A DNA stretch of 64,000 bases from Dromiciops gliroides (GCF_019393635.1 NC_057861.1:57673532-57737531); one strand, 5' to 3'; positions 1 through 10,527 are shown, counted from the first letter of the stretch. Made by a program: numbers and translations. The notes: a model not told the origin generated them from the letters alone.

Positions 1-56
1 AATGGGGTCACCAAGAGTTGGATGGGACTGAAAAATGACTCAGCAACAACAACAAC
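1..56 (+). repeat. 3' end of a SINE with RTE-type tail
   Basis: The window opens in the tail of a SINE: GGGGTCACCAAGAGTTGGATG, then a CAA-rich end. The same tail ends the fuller copy at 56,945-57,190. The 5' part lies outside the window. Confidence 0.6.
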
Positions 57-280
57 AAAACATGCATCATGTTTGGGGGATAATGAGTTTTTCTGTATGG
101 TTAAAAGCAACATCTGGCTGAGAACAAATGGTGAATCCTGAATGGCAAAGCAAAAAGCTGAAACATGGCCCTTTGGAAAAGTTAGGGTGTCGCCTTCCAT
201 ACTTCTGGAGCACATGGTCTATGCCTCCAAAGCAGAAATTCAAGATCCTCTATGATAAAAAGAGTTCATTCAAAGTCACT

Positions 281-430
281 GGGGCAGGTAGGTAGAGCAC
301 GTGAATAAAGCAACAGCCCTGGATTCAGGAGGACCTGAGTTCAAATCCGGCCTGAGACACTCGACACCTTCTAGCTGCGTGACCCTGGGCAAGTCACTTA
401 ACCCCATATTGCCTCACCCCAAAAAAAAAG
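281..430 (+). repeat. tRNA-derived SINE
   Basis: SINE head, RNA polymerase III B-box-like GAGTTCAAATCC and A-tail are present. Flanking repeats (AAAGTCACT and AAAGTCGCT) look like a target-site duplication. The short reading frame inside it is not a gene. Confidence 0.85.
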
Positions 431-613
431 TCGCTGGAGAAAAGGCTGGAACTACAGCTGATATTCTCTCAAGCCCTATTACCTGGGGGAATATATGATC
501 TAGCCAAGAATAATTCTGAGGCCAAAGCCTCCTTAGATGAAGGCTAATCAGTATACCATCCCATTTCAAATCTCAAACTACTACTACATTATGCTCCCTG
601 CTATGTTCTAGAT

Positions 614-811
614 CAGTGGTTCTCAACCTTTCCTGTCTCGGGACCCTCTACACTCAACAATTATTGAAGACCTCAAAGAGATTTTTATTTATGCCTGTTA
701 TAGCTAAGACATTAGTAAGATTATAAAAATAGCTTCTGATCTCAATGATTCCCCTGAACAGGTCTTAGGTAACCCTAGGGAGACCCCTGGGCCACACCTG
801 GAAAACCACTG
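614..811. mobile_element. non-autonomous hAT-Charlie DNA transposon relic
   Basis: The element begins CAGTGGTTCTCAACC and ends GAAAACCACTG, which are imperfect terminal inverted repeats of hAT-Charlie (MER5/MER20-like) type. At 198 bp it has no coding capacity. No clean 8-bp target duplication survives, so it is old. Confidence 0.65.
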
Positions 812-819
812 GCATCAAT

Positions 820-1690
820 AATTCTACAAATGAAATAAGAGGTACTAGTATTACACTCTCATAAGCCCAATGACATTTATCAAAGAACAGTAGGCAGTCC
901 TTTACCCCCAGCACAACACAAACCATTAAAGGGTGGCAAGAGTGTCAGAGAAGGCAGGATTTCAATAATACTGACATTAGGTGACCTGAAAACAAGGCTA
1001 CATGGGAGAAAAATTTGATGCCTCAACCATTGAGCGCCAACTGTCTGTAGCTGGGAAGCCAGAGACACGGAGACTGTGTAGAAATGCATTACTCACAGTG
1101 CTCCAAAGGGCAAGCATCGGGGAGTCATACCCTAAGCATGAAGTACTCACCACCCACCCAACTCTCTCCCCAGGCCCCGCCCCAAAGCAACAAGCAGAAG
1201 AGTAAGGCGGTGGCAGGGAGCAGAAAATGGTAAACAGGGACATTGGAGGGAATGGGCCTCTTCATTCACTGGCATCAAGGGACACCCTTCCCTCTTTCCC
1301 TCCAGCTTGGAAATCATTCAAGTGATCTGCTCCCAAAAGTGGCTGAAATGTCTGTTAAGTTGTACTGAACATAGCAACAGCAGCAGCAGCAGCAGAGACC
1401 AAGTGGAACAGAAAGATGGCAGTGTAGTTCAGAGAGAAAGGGCTAGAAACAGGTCACTTTTCTTTCACACTGAGCTTCAGGGGAGCTAAAAGGTCCAAGT
1501 TAAGCTGCTCAACAGAGAGGGCCCAACTGTAGATTCGGCTGTTTGACACCCCTAGCCCCCACCCCCAACAGAAATGTAGCCACAACCAAGCACAATAACA
1601 AAAATGAGACACCGCCCTTCCCTATAGATTCTAAGGGTATCGGTTATATGTGTGTGCGAGGGGGAGAAAGGGGTCAAGGCAGACTGTAAG
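820..1690. other. unassigned, mostly unique sequence
   Basis: No repeat family is recognised. On the minus strand there are donor-like GTGAGT sites near 1,093 and 1,148, and overlapping short frames at 880-1,243, but no protein family match. A CAGCAG run lies near 1,378. It could contain untranslated or regulatory sequence of the gene whose promoter is at 3.4 kb. Confidence 0.3.
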
Positions 1691-1694
1691 ACAC

Positions 1695-1830
1695 ATGAGC
1701 TGTAAAAGAGACCTTAGAAGTCATCTAGGCCAACACCTTCATTTTACAGATGAGGAAATTCAAGTCTGGAGAGGGGAAATCACTTGCCCAAAGAGTTGCA
1801 AATCCTAGAAACAGGACAGGGACTGAAGCC
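1695..1830 (-). repeat. MIR-type SINE remnant
   Basis: It contains the MIR core signature CATTTTACAGATGAGGAAA followed by a diverged 'cacttgcccaaag' stretch. Confidence 0.6.
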
Positions 1831-2464
1831 CCCTTTTCCCCCTAAGGGAAGAAGCAAAGGGACTGCCCTTTGGATATGACAGAAGGGGAGGGGGCACAAA
1901 TGAGTCTGGTATGAACACTGAAGCTGGCGAGGAAGTGCCCCAGTGGGCAACTTGGAGTGGAAGAGGCAACCTCATTTGGTATCCTCATAGGGAAAGACTC
2001 AGCAGCAGAAAGAAAAGGGAAAAAAAAGTATTTCACGAAGAGGTCAAAGGGATGAAATACAGGATCCAGAAAAAGCTTGGGGGGGGGGGGACAACTTCCA
2101 GGCACTGAAATAGTAATGTTAGGGGTTGGGGAGAGAGTGGGGGTGGAAAAGGAGATGAACAATAAGAATAGCTCACATTTTTGTAGCACTTGGAGGTTTC
2201 AAAGCACTGTGTGGGTATATAGGTATATATAGATATACTCCCCATACATACATATATATGCACATATAAATACTACATATACATCGTTTGATACAATGCT
2301 GTGAAATGGGCCAGGGATGCTGCTATTATACTTTCAATTTACAGAAGAGGAAAACTGAGTGAAATAAACGATTTATCTCAAGGTAGTCGCAAAGCTAATT
2401 TTGTATGAGCAGGATAGCCTAGATCTTTCCGTATTCAAGTCCATTATTCTACCCACTATGCCAT

Positions 2465-3270
2465 GCTGCCTCTCAACAAAATGGGAGAGACAGTAAAGGG
2501 AAAGAATCGGAAGGAGCGGAGGGGGGGGAGTTAAGATGAGGGAGATCGGGAGGGGATTGGGAAGAGAAGCTTATAAACTGATGAGGCTATTAGGTCTGGG
2601 AAGGGCCCGGTCTAGTGAATGGGGGAGGATGGGCCGGAGAGGAATGACAGCAGATGGGGGTCAGGAGATGGATACGGTTCTATTGGTAGAAGGGGGAGAG
2701 TGACAAGAATGGAGGAAGCCAGAGGCCCTGAGATCTCTCTAAAGAGGGAGAAGGCATGTAACGAGATGAAGGGGAAAGGAATGAGCATGAGGAGGGATTG
2801 GGAATGGGCTTTTCCTGCGGCTGGTCAAAGGGACAGAGAGAGAGAAGGTGGTTCAGGATTCGAGGGAAGGGGGGAAACAAAAAGGACTGAGGAGGAAGGT
2901 GGGAGAGAAAGAATCCAAGGGGAGGTGGGACGTGGGGGAGGGGATAGGTGTGTCTAGACTAGAGGATGAAAGATGGGGAGAGGAATGTTGGGGGAAGGGA
3001 GAGTAAAGAGGACAATGGAGGGAATGTCGAGTGTGGAGTTGGGGGGAGACCAGAGAAGGAAGGGAATAGGGGCGACAATGAAGGGAGGGCGGAGGGGGCC
3101 AGCGACAATGGGGTGTGAATGAAATGGGGGGAAAGGAGGACGGAGTGACAAAGGGGAAGGGAAACGGGAAAGTAAGGGGGAGGGGTGGGGTGTAAAAGAA
3201 GGGCGGGTGTGGGGGAGGGGCGACAATGAGAGGAGGAGGGAGGGGTGGGGGAGGGGCGACAATGGGCTAG
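2465..3270 (+). other. 800-bp purine-rich strand-asymmetric tract
   Basis: The plus strand is very strongly G+A rich for about 800 bases, ending at the CpG-rich promoter. It holds many G runs of 3-6. The heptamer GACAATG recurs five times (about 3,011, 3,074, 3,104, 3,222 and 3,258), several times as GGGGCGACAATG. It could form triplex or G-quadruplex structures. The reading frames within are low-complexity composition artefacts. Confidence 0.6.
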
Positions 3271-3274
3271 GGGA

Positions 3275-3790
3275 GGGACCCGTGGCAGCGCCGGCCCCGA
3301 TATGGGGGCTGCGCCCTCAGCGGCGCCCTGCCCTGGCTCCGAGCACGGGTCCGAGCCGTCCCCGTGGGCCAGGGCGCCATTTTGTGGGACAGGAATGGGT
3401 TCGGGGAGCGGAACCTACCATCTTCCTCTGCCTCTTCCTCAGCCGCCGCCACACCGCCGCCGCAGACAACTTCCAGCTCGGACGCTGCCCCAAACGTGAC
3501 GCTGTGACACGATTGGTCCGGGGTTACTCCGCCCCAGAGGCTTGAGGACGTTTCACCCATCCCCATTGGCCAATACCTAAACTCGTCTATACTTATTGGA
3601 TTGAAATGGAGAGCCCGCCCACCCTATAACGCAGTCCGTGCTTGGTTGAAGGCGCAAAAAACCCCGCCCGGGAGTTTGAGGGAGCAGGATTCCGGAAATG
3701 GACTGAGGAGCAGAGGTGGGGAGGGTTGAAGGACCGGGGCTTGCCTTTGAGACTCATGGGAGTTGTAGTTTAAACACCAGAGACGTGTCC
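3275..3790 (-). promoter_or_regulatory. CpG-island promoter
   Basis: This is a dense CpG stretch in an otherwise CpG-poor window. Visible elements are CCAAT boxes (ATTGG near 3,511 and 3,565), a CRE-like TGACGC near 3,498, an ETS-like CCGGAAAT near 3,691, a YY1-like AAAATGGCGCC on the minus strand near 3,375-3,388, and GGGAGTTGTAGTTT at 3,758-3,771. That last motif is the reverse complement of ACTACAACTCCC, the ZNF143/THAP11 promoter motif. Direction is inferred from the minus-strand ATG plus splice donor at 3,413-3,421; bidirectional activity is possible. Confidence 0.7.
3413..3500 (-). other. putative first exon: ATG at a splice donor (DDA1?)
   Basis: On the minus strand a purine-rich leader (GGCAGAGGAAG) runs into ATG at 3,421-3,419. 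This is followed at once by GTAGGT, a good 5' splice donor, so the exon would carry only the start codon. The gene body would then run leftwards. I could not find a second coding exon between 1 and 3,400. MRPL34 lies 21 kb away on the same strand, and in human MRPL34 is followed by DDA1 in the same orientation, so DDA1 is the first candidate. That assignment rests on synteny and position only. The ATG beside a donor could also be chance. Confidence 0.3.
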
Positions 3791-3844
3791 TTATGGGGAG
3801 GTTTCATTGCATGGTGTCATATAGCAATTAAATTTAACAATCAA

Positions 3845-4165
3845 TCAATAAATCCACAAGCATTTATTACGCGCTTTTGTGCCAGAAACAGTTACTGTCT
3901 TCAAACGAACTACATTATTTTTGGAGAGAAAAGATAAAATATTTACTAGATAGATACAAGGTGATGGGAAAGGGTAGGAACTAGAAACTGGATGTGAATG
4001 GGGATGAGGAAAGGCTTCCTGTGGAAGGCGGCAGAAGCCCATTCTGGAATGAAGCAAGGAGGACTGAGGTGAGAAGTGCACTCTAGGAAGGAGACCAACC
4101 GCCAGTGTGAAGGGCTGGCGGTGATTTCCTGAGTATGAGGAACAGTAAAAAGGCCAATTTGGCTG
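3845..4165 (-). repeat. L2/MIR 3'-end remnant
   Basis: Reverse complement of the L2/MIR tail (CACAAGCATTTATTACGCGC) begins it. It continues into diverged L2-like sequence (AAGGCTTCCTGTGGAAGGCG). Confidence 0.5.
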
Positions 4166-4169
4166 GATT

Positions 4170-4925
4170 TAGTGAATCAATCAGTATAGCCATTTATTAA
4201 AGCTCACGGGGTGGCAAGCCCTGTGCAAGCACTGGGGATACTTCATCACCTAGCCCCCCCCCCCTTCCCTTTCATCTTACTTCCCTCCACCTACACCATC
4301 ATGCAGTGACAGCAGCCTCCTTGCTGGTCCTGGACACAAAGACAAACAATCTCGGCCAAAAGGAATTTACATTCTAAGGAGGAGACAATATACACAAATA
4401 GGTCTGCAGGAGAACCATGTACTGAATCGCTACAAGGTAACCTTAGAAGGGAAAGACAGTAACATTTGGGAAGGCTGAGAAAGACCTCCTGTAAAAAGCA
4501 GCACTGGGGCTGAGGCTAAGGAAACCAGGGAGTCCAAGAGTCCAAAGGTGAAAGGAGGGACTGCATTCCAGGCATGAAGAGATGCTGGTACAAAGGCAGA
4601 GAGAGATAGGAAATAGAGCCTTTTGGGGAAGTATGTGAAATAGGTCAGTATGGCTATACTGTAGAGCGAATGGAGGAGTGGAATTGGTAAGAAGCAGGAA
4701 AGTGGGGCAGCTAGGTGGCGCAATGGATAAAAGCACCGACCCTGGATTAAGGAGGACCTGAGTTCAAATCCAGCCTCAGACACTTGACATTTACTAGCTG
4801 TGTGACCCTGGGCAAGTCACTTAACCCTCATTGCCCCGCAAAAATAAAAATTAAAAAAAAAAAGAAGCCAGCAAAGACAGTAGGGACAAGGGGGTGAAGA
4901 GCCTTATATGCTAAAAACAACTGGT
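4170..4925 (-). repeat. L2 LINE remnant interrupted by a SINE
   Basis: The L2 3' tail on the minus strand is followed by the upstream L2 stretch (GAAAGACCTCCTGTAAAAAG and onward). A short C-rich piece of L2 in the opposite orientation sits near 4,245-4,335. A SINE at 4,704-4,862 splits it. Confidence 0.6.
4704..4862 (+). repeat. tRNA-derived SINE
   Basis: Full-length copy with A-rich tail. Flanks AGAAGCAGGAA and AGAAGCCAGCAA are a decayed target-site duplication in L2. Confidence 0.85.
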
Positions 4926-4929
4926 TCTT

Positions 4930-5334
4930 CAGCCAGGTTACACCCATGGGGGTCCCCCAAAGCTCTGTCCTGAGCCCTCCTCTCCATCTAGACTATTTTA
5001 CTTGGTTTCAATTATCATCTCTCTGCAGATGACTCTCAAACCAACTTATTAAGACTTAACCTCTCACCTCACCTCTAGAGAGATAGATCTCAAATCTTCA
5101 GCTGCCTATTGTACATCTCTATATAGATATCCCAATGACATCTTAAACTAAACATGTTCAAAATAGAGCTATCTTTACCCAAAAAAAAAATACTCTCCCC
5201 TCTTCCTAACTTCCCTGTTACTGTTGAGGATACAGCAACCTCAGAGACACCCATGCTTGAAACTAGGTGTCACTTTCACTCATTTTCTCTCTCTTCCCAT
5301 ATCCAATCAGTGGTCAAGTCTTTGTTGTTGCTAC
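4930..5334 (+). repeat. L2 LINE remnant, left half
   Basis: Diverged L2 reverse-transcriptase region on the plus strand. It resumes at 6,089 on the far side of an LTR insertion. Confidence 0.65.
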
Positions 5335-6088
5335 TGTTATAGGGCCTAGCACCCTAGTAAGGTCTCTGGGGTACATCAAAGAACTTTCTCCTTGAGAAAC
5401 TAAACCAAAGGACAAACACACCTAAAAAGATAAGTGGAGGGGCAGCTAGGTGGTTCAGTGGATAGAGCACTGGCCCTGGAGTCAGGAGGACCTGAGTTCA
5501 AATATGGCCTCACATGCTTGATATTTACTAGCTGTGTTACCCTGGGCAAGTCACTTAACCCCAATTGCCTCACCAAAAAAAAAGATAAGTGGAAACCTGA
5601 TCAGGACTGAGCTAGCTCAGGGACCATCACCCTTCATTCCAGTCTCCTCCACCCCCTGGGGAGATAAGATTAAGTGTGGCTGCTGCCTTTGTGCAGGGAG
5701 AAAGAGAGAGATGGCTTGAAAGATAAGTAGCCATCCCTCACCCAACTCCCCCAGCCACACCAGTGGGAGATTGGTCCTCCTTCAACAAGGGAACTTTCCA
5801 GTCAGATGATCACCCCCATTAGTCCTCTATAAAAGTATCTGCCTGTCTCATGCTCAAGGAGATTGGTATCTCAGAGCATGCTCTGTGCCATGCCTTTTCC
5901 CCATGAGAAGAAGTCCAGGGATTTCTCTCTTGGTTTCCCCTTCCCCAGCCCCTAAATAAACTATTATCTTATTCTATAGGATTTGTGTGTAAAGGGTCGT
6001 AATTCTTAAAGAGGAATTCCTAAGGACCCTTACCCCAAACCCTTTCAGCAGCTCCCTTTCCCAACCCCCCCCTACCCTATTTTCCCCA
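5335..6088 (+). mobile_element. solo LTR (fossil) with nested SINE
   Basis: LTR-like element beginning TGTTATAGGG and ending near TTTTCCCCA. It has a TATA-like CTATAAAAGTATC and a polyadenylation signal AATAAACTATTATC. It is homologous along its length to the LTR at 42,394-43,013. It splits an L2 and carries a SINE at 5,439-5,583. No internal retroviral sequence is attached. Moderately old. Confidence 0.7.
5439..5583 (+). repeat. tRNA-derived SINE inside an LTR
   Basis: Full-length copy. The target duplication AAAGATAAGTGGA is perfect on both sides, so it is younger than the LTR. Confidence 0.9.
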
Positions 6089-6285
6089 CAACATAACCTT
6101 CTTAATATCTCTCATCCATACATACATATATCTTTATTTATGGCTCCATTTCTCCTCTGACCCTGCCCTGCACCACCTTGATGCAAGCCTTCACCCACCT
6201 TATACCTGGACCATTTCAATAGCCTCTGGTTGGTCTCCCTGCATGGTCTCTCCCTTTCCAAGCCATCCTCCACAATCTGATGAGG
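6089..6285 (+). repeat. L2 LINE remnant, right half
   Basis: Continuation of the L2 at 4,930-5,334: ACCATTTCAATAGCCTCTGG, a typical L2 reverse-transcriptase segment. Confidence 0.65.
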
Positions 6286-6289
6286 GAGA

Positions 6290-6551
6290 CATCATGCAAA
6301 CAAGTATGGACCAACAAAGCTATCACAGGAAAAATAGGATATATAACAGAAGGAAGGCTTATAATTAAGAGGGATTTGGAGAAACTCTTCTGTAAGAAGG
6401 TGAGATTTTGGTTGGGAATTAAAGGAAGCCAAGAGACAGGGATGAGAGAGAGTATTCAAAGGCATGGGGGCCAGGCAGTGAAAAAACACCAGAATCAAAG
6501 ATGAGTGTCTTATGGGAGGAATAGCAAGGAAACCAGTGCCACTGAATTAAA

Positions 6552-6639
<88 letters not shown>

Positions 6640-6934
6640 TGGAGGATCTAGGAAGACTAGAAAGGTAGGGGAGGCCAGGGTATGAAGGGCTTTGAACACC
6701 AAATAGAACATTTTATATTTAATCCTGAAAGTGAAAGGATCCAATGGAATTTGTGTAGGGCCTAGGATGGGGGAGATGAGAGTGACCTGCTCTTTAGGAA
6801 AATCACCGAAAGCTGAAAGGAAGATGGACTGAAGGGAGAGGAGACTTGAGGCAGGAAGCCCAACCGGCAGGCTACTGCAATAGGCCAAGCATGAGGGGAT
6901 GAGGGCCTTCACAAGGGTGGTGGCAGTGTCTCAA
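6290..6934 (-). repeat. L2 LINE remnant
   Basis: The minus-strand translation around 6,690-6,900 reads like the C-terminal L2 reverse transcriptase (LPASSLLSLQSI near the start, KALHTLASPT further on). A TG microsatellite has expanded within it. Confidence 0.7.
6552..6638 (+). repeat. (TG)n microsatellite, about 87 bp
   Basis: About 43 TG units with one TA interruption near 6,579. This is potential Z-DNA and a length-polymorphic site. The long histidine/threonine frame on the other strand is an artefact. Confidence 0.95.
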
Positions 6935-7173
6935 CTCAAGTCTCACCTTTGGCAAAAAGCCTTTCCCAGGCCTCCTTACTCTCAATGCCTCCCCTCTGAA
7001 ACTACTCCCAGCTTATCCTCCATTTATTTTGTTTGTGTATTTTGTTTGTCCATAGCTGTTTGCACGTTGTCTCCTCCATTAGACTGTGAACTCTCTGAGG
7101 GCAGGGACTATTCTTTTGTTTTTCTTTGTATCCCTAGCCTGGAACATATTAGGCCCTTAAAAAATGTTAGTTC
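6935..7173 (+). repeat. L2 LINE 3' end
   Basis: L2 3' region: AAAAAGCCTTTCCCAGGCCT, then TAGACTGTGAACTCTCTGAG and CTTTGTATCCCTAG, close to the L2 terminus. Confidence 0.75.
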
Positions 7174-7318
7174 TGGAGCAGGTAGGTGGTCCAGTGGATA
7201 GAGCACCAGCCCTGGAGTCAGGAGGACCTGAGTTCAAATGTGGCCTCAGACACTTAACACTTACTAGCTGTGTGACCCTGGGCAAGTCACTTAACCCCAA
7301 CTGCCTCACAAAAAAGAA
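7174..7318 (+). repeat. tRNA-derived SINE
   Basis: Full-length copy with target duplication AAAATGTTAGTTC on both sides, inserted at the L2 end. Confidence 0.9.
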
Positions 7319-7343
7319 AAATGTTAGTTCACTTTTTTTAAGC

Positions 7344-7493
7344 ATTTTTTTTTTTTAGTGAGGCAATTGTGATTAAGTGACTTTCCCAGGGTCACACAGC
7401 TAGTAAGTGTTAAGTGTCTGAGGCCACATTTGAACTCAGGTCCTCCTGACTCCTGGGCTGGTGCTCTATCCACTGCGCCACCTAGCTGCCCCC
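7344..7493 (-). repeat. tRNA-derived SINE
   Basis: Full-length copy, poly-T at the left and head at the right. Flanked by CACTTTTTT repeats. Confidence 0.9.
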
Positions 7494-7499
7494 CACTTT

Positions 7500-7880
7500 T
7501 TTACTTTGACTTTGTGTGACACTAGAGATAATAGGGAACTGCTGAATTTATTGGGAGGGGGAAGACATGCTTTAGAAAATCACCACGGGCAACTGTGTGA
7601 AGGATGGAGTAGATTGGTTAAAGCCTTCAGGCTAGAAAGTCAATAAGGAAGCTACTGCAATAGTCCAGGCAAGAGGTGTGGAAAAATCTGAACTAGAGCT
7701 GTATGAGTGGAAAGAAGGGGACACACATAATAGATTTGGTGGAGAAAGAAATTACAAGATTGTCAACTGACTGGACATGTGGAATGAATGTAAGGAGTCA
7801 AGTATGACAGTAAAGCCTTGAACTTGGGTCAATGGAAGGATTGTGGTACCCTCTACAGGAATAAGAAAAGTATAGAAGAA
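7500..7880 (-). repeat. L2 LINE remnant
   Basis: Diverged L2 (GGAAGCTACTGCAATAGTCC), opposite strand to the reverse-transcriptase reading frame. Confidence 0.55.
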
Positions 7881-7889
7881 GGATGATTT

Positions 7890-8440
7890 GTGGGGAAAAA
7901 TTAGTTCTATGCCCCCCCAAATTACTAAACTGTGTATACCCTTTGACTCAGTTATACTACTACCAGGCCAATACCCCCAAGGGGATCAAAGGAAAAGAAC
8001 CTATGTGTACAAAAATATTCATAGCAACTCTTATTATAATAGCTCCAAATTAGAAACTAAGGATCTTCTTCTAGTGAGGAATGGCTAGACAGAATTATGG
8101 CACATGAATGTAGTAGAATATTATTGTGCCACAAGAAATGAAAAAAATGTACAGTTTTAGAGGAAACTGGAAAAGACCTATATGAACTGATAGAAAGTAA
8201 AGTAAGCAGAACAAGAAAAACAATTATACAACAACAGCATTCCAGAAAGAAATAACTTTGAAAAACTTTAGAATTCTGGTCAAAGTAATGAGAAATCCAC
8301 CAATCCAGAAGACTGAGTATGAAACTATATTTACATCTTGCCAGAGAGGGGGAACTTAAAATTCAGAGAGATACACATGTAGGAATTTGTGTTTCTGGAT
8401 TATGCATGTATTGGGATGAAGTTTTTTTTTTTGTTGTTCA
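7890..8440 (+). repeat. L1 LINE 3'-end fragment
   Basis: The mammalian L1 3' signature is present: 'tgtataccctttgactcagttatactactacc', 'ggcacatgaatgtagtagaatattattg', then AGTAAGCAGAACAAGAAAAA. 5'-truncated. Confidence 0.8.
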
Positions 8441-8837
8441 ATGGGAAAGCAGTAATTAAGGCAGATTCTTTAGAGAAAGGAAAAACAAGAGATAAATTCT
8501 GCTTTGGAAATGTTGAGTTTGAACATCCAGTCTGAAATGGTGATAAGAGACTGGAGATTGAATCTAGGGATCAATGCATTGACCTGGGTTCCATGTACAG
8601 AAAGATGACCATTGAACCCTAGGGAGCTGATAAGATCACAAATGAGATATATAGAGAAAGTAGAAAATGGCCCAGGACAGAACCTTAGGGTATACTCAGT
8701 TAATAGGCATGATATGGATCAAAGGGAAATGAGGAATAACCAGACAGATAGGAGGAGAGAGCTGGAGGGGGAGGAAGAGAGGAGGAGGGAGAGGGGAGAG
8801 GGGAGAGGAGGAGGAGGAGGAGGAGGAGGAGGAGGAG

Positions 8838-8868
<31 letters not shown>

Positions 8869-9148
8869 GTCTCCAGAAGGAGAGAGAAGTCAAGAAGGAT
8901 AAGAAAATGGGCAACAAATTCAACTAAGATATCCCTAATAACTTTGGAGAAAGCCATTGTGTGATGAAGTCAGGGACTAGATCGCTAAGAACTGAGGACT
9001 GAAAGAAGAGAAAGTGAAGACAAACAGAAGAGACAGCATTTTCTAGACTTTGGTCGGGGAATAAAAAGACGTAAGATAATAACTTGAGGCACATAGTAGG
9101 ACCTCCTAAAAGTATGTGCTCTTTTTTTTTAAATGATGGGGGAGGGAG
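8441..9148 (-). repeat. diverged L2-like sequence with GA-rich satellite
   Basis: Wording such as GGACAGAACCTTAGGGTATA and 'gaccattgaaccctagggagctg' resembles the L2 stretch found elsewhere here on the minus strand. A GGAGGA/GAGA simple repeat occupies about 8,760-8,870. No gene is seen. Confidence 0.45.
8762..8872 (+). repeat. (GGA)n/(GA)n simple repeat
   Basis: Pure purine microsatellite: GGAGGA units grade into GAGAGA. Reading frames through it are artefacts. Confidence 0.9.
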
Positions 9149-9180
9149 GGGCAGCTAGGTGGTACAGTGGATAAAGCAGG
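9149..9180 (+). repeat. SINE head fragment
   Basis: Only the first 32 bases of the tRNA-derived SINE (GGGGCAGCTAGGTGGTACAG) remain. Confidence 0.7.
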
Positions 9181-9314
9181 GGTGGTCTACAGGAGAACAT
9201 AGAAAGAGGTCAAAGAGAAGGGTCACCACCTCATCAGAGACTGGAATAAAGGAGAAAATAGGGGATGGTAAATGGTCGCTATTTTCTGAGGTGAAATCCC
9301 CAGAAATAGTCAGT

Positions 9315-10480
9315 TTGTTGGTCAGCCAACAAGTATTTATTAAGCACTTTCTATGTGTCAGACACTGTGCTAAGTGCTGGGGATACAAAGCAAACAATTC
9401 CTGCTCTTATTCATGCTCCACGAATGTGCATTCTCATGGGAGAGATGTATCAATATCTACATATAAGATATATGCAGAGTAGATGTTAGGTGATCTGAGG
9501 ATTTAGCAACTGGAGGGAGCCAGAAAGGCCTCCTGCAGAAAGTGAGATTAGAGCTGAATACTGAAGGGAACCAGGAAAACTAAGAGGTGAAGGTAAGGAG
9601 GCAGAGCAGTAAGGGCAGGAAGGATGGCCAGAGACAAGAGATAGAATGTCTCCTAGAATGTGGTCAGGGAACTGTAAGTTGGTCAGTGTAAAAAGGTCAT
9701 GGAGTGTGTGGAAGGGAGTAAGGCAGAAGAAAGCTGCAAAGGTAGAAAGTGGCTTAGTTATGAAGAGCTAATTTAAATGCCAGGCAGAAGGCCTTATATT
9801 TAAATCCTGGAGGAAAGGGGGAGCCACTGGAGCAACTTGGGGTGTCGTGCTTTAGGAAAACTGCCTCAGCAGTAGAGTGGAAGATGAATTGGAGTTGGGA
9901 GAGACAACACCTGAGGCAGGAAGACCATTTAGAAGGTTACTGCAGTAATCGAAGTGAGAGGTGATGAAGGTCTGCTCTAGGGTGGTGGCTATGAGAGCAG
10001 GGAGGAGGCATATATAAGAGATGTGGAGGTAGAAATGACAACATTTAGCAAAAGACTGGATACATGAGGTGAGTGAGAGTGATGACTTGGGGATGATGTT
10101 GAGATCCTGTGACTGGGTGATCAGGGGAATGGGAATGCCCTTATCAGTGATAAGGGGTTTGGAAGGGGAGGAGACTTGCAAGGAAAGTTTTGGCTCTGCT
10201 GAGTTTAAGATGCCTACAAGATGTCCAGTTTGCAATAAGCCAATAAGCAGTTGGAAATACATGATTGTTGTTCAGGAGCAAAACTAGGGCTGGATACATA
10301 GATATGGGAATCGTTTATATAGAGATGATAACAACTCAGGGGAGCTGAAGAGATTAAATGAGATAGTATAGAGTGAAATAAGAAGGGAGCAAGAGTAATC
10401 CAAGACAGAGGCTTCTGGAATTCCCACAGTTACAGGGCACATCATGGATAATGAACCAACAAAGAAGATTGAGAAGGAAT
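9315..10480 (-). repeat. L2 LINE, long remnant including RT C-terminus
   Basis: Begins with the L2 3' tail (AAGTATTTATTAAGCACTTT). The minus-strand translation between 9,850 and 10,260 contains an L2 reverse-transcriptase segment with SHFDYCSNLLNGLPAS. The 136-codon frame is an L2 relic, not a host gene. Confidence 0.8.
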
Positions 10481-10498
10481 GATCACAGCTGAAAGGAC

Positions 10499-10527
10499 GG
10501 GGGGGGGGGGGGGGGGGGGGGGGGGGG
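10499..10527 (+). repeat. 29-bp poly-G run
   Basis: An uninterrupted run of about 29 G residues, unusually long for a homopolymer G tract. Confidence 0.9.

Noticed and set aside
281-430. True tRNA genes
   Set aside because: A- and B-box-like motifs occur only within SINEs; no copy keeps a full cloverleaf.
880-1089. Minus-strand KGLP near 892-903, resembling the start of DDA1 exon 2 (FLKGLPVYN)
   Set aside because: Only about 12-14 bases agree; residues on either side do not match, and there is no suitable acceptor. Treated as chance.
6547-6912. 121-codon minus-strand frame
   Set aside because: Made of L2 reverse-transcriptase relic plus translated TG repeat (His-Thr run).
7157-7358. Many 60-90-codon frames with LGLSDLPRVTQLVSVKCLR or APALESGGPEFKSGLRHLTL
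   Set aside because: All are translations of the tRNA-derived SINE, in either orientation.
8762-8872. Arg/Glu- and Ser/Leu-rich frames
   Set aside because: Translation of a GGA/GA simple repeat.
9852-10262. 136-codon minus-strand frame
   Set aside because: L2 reverse-transcriptase relic, not a host gene.
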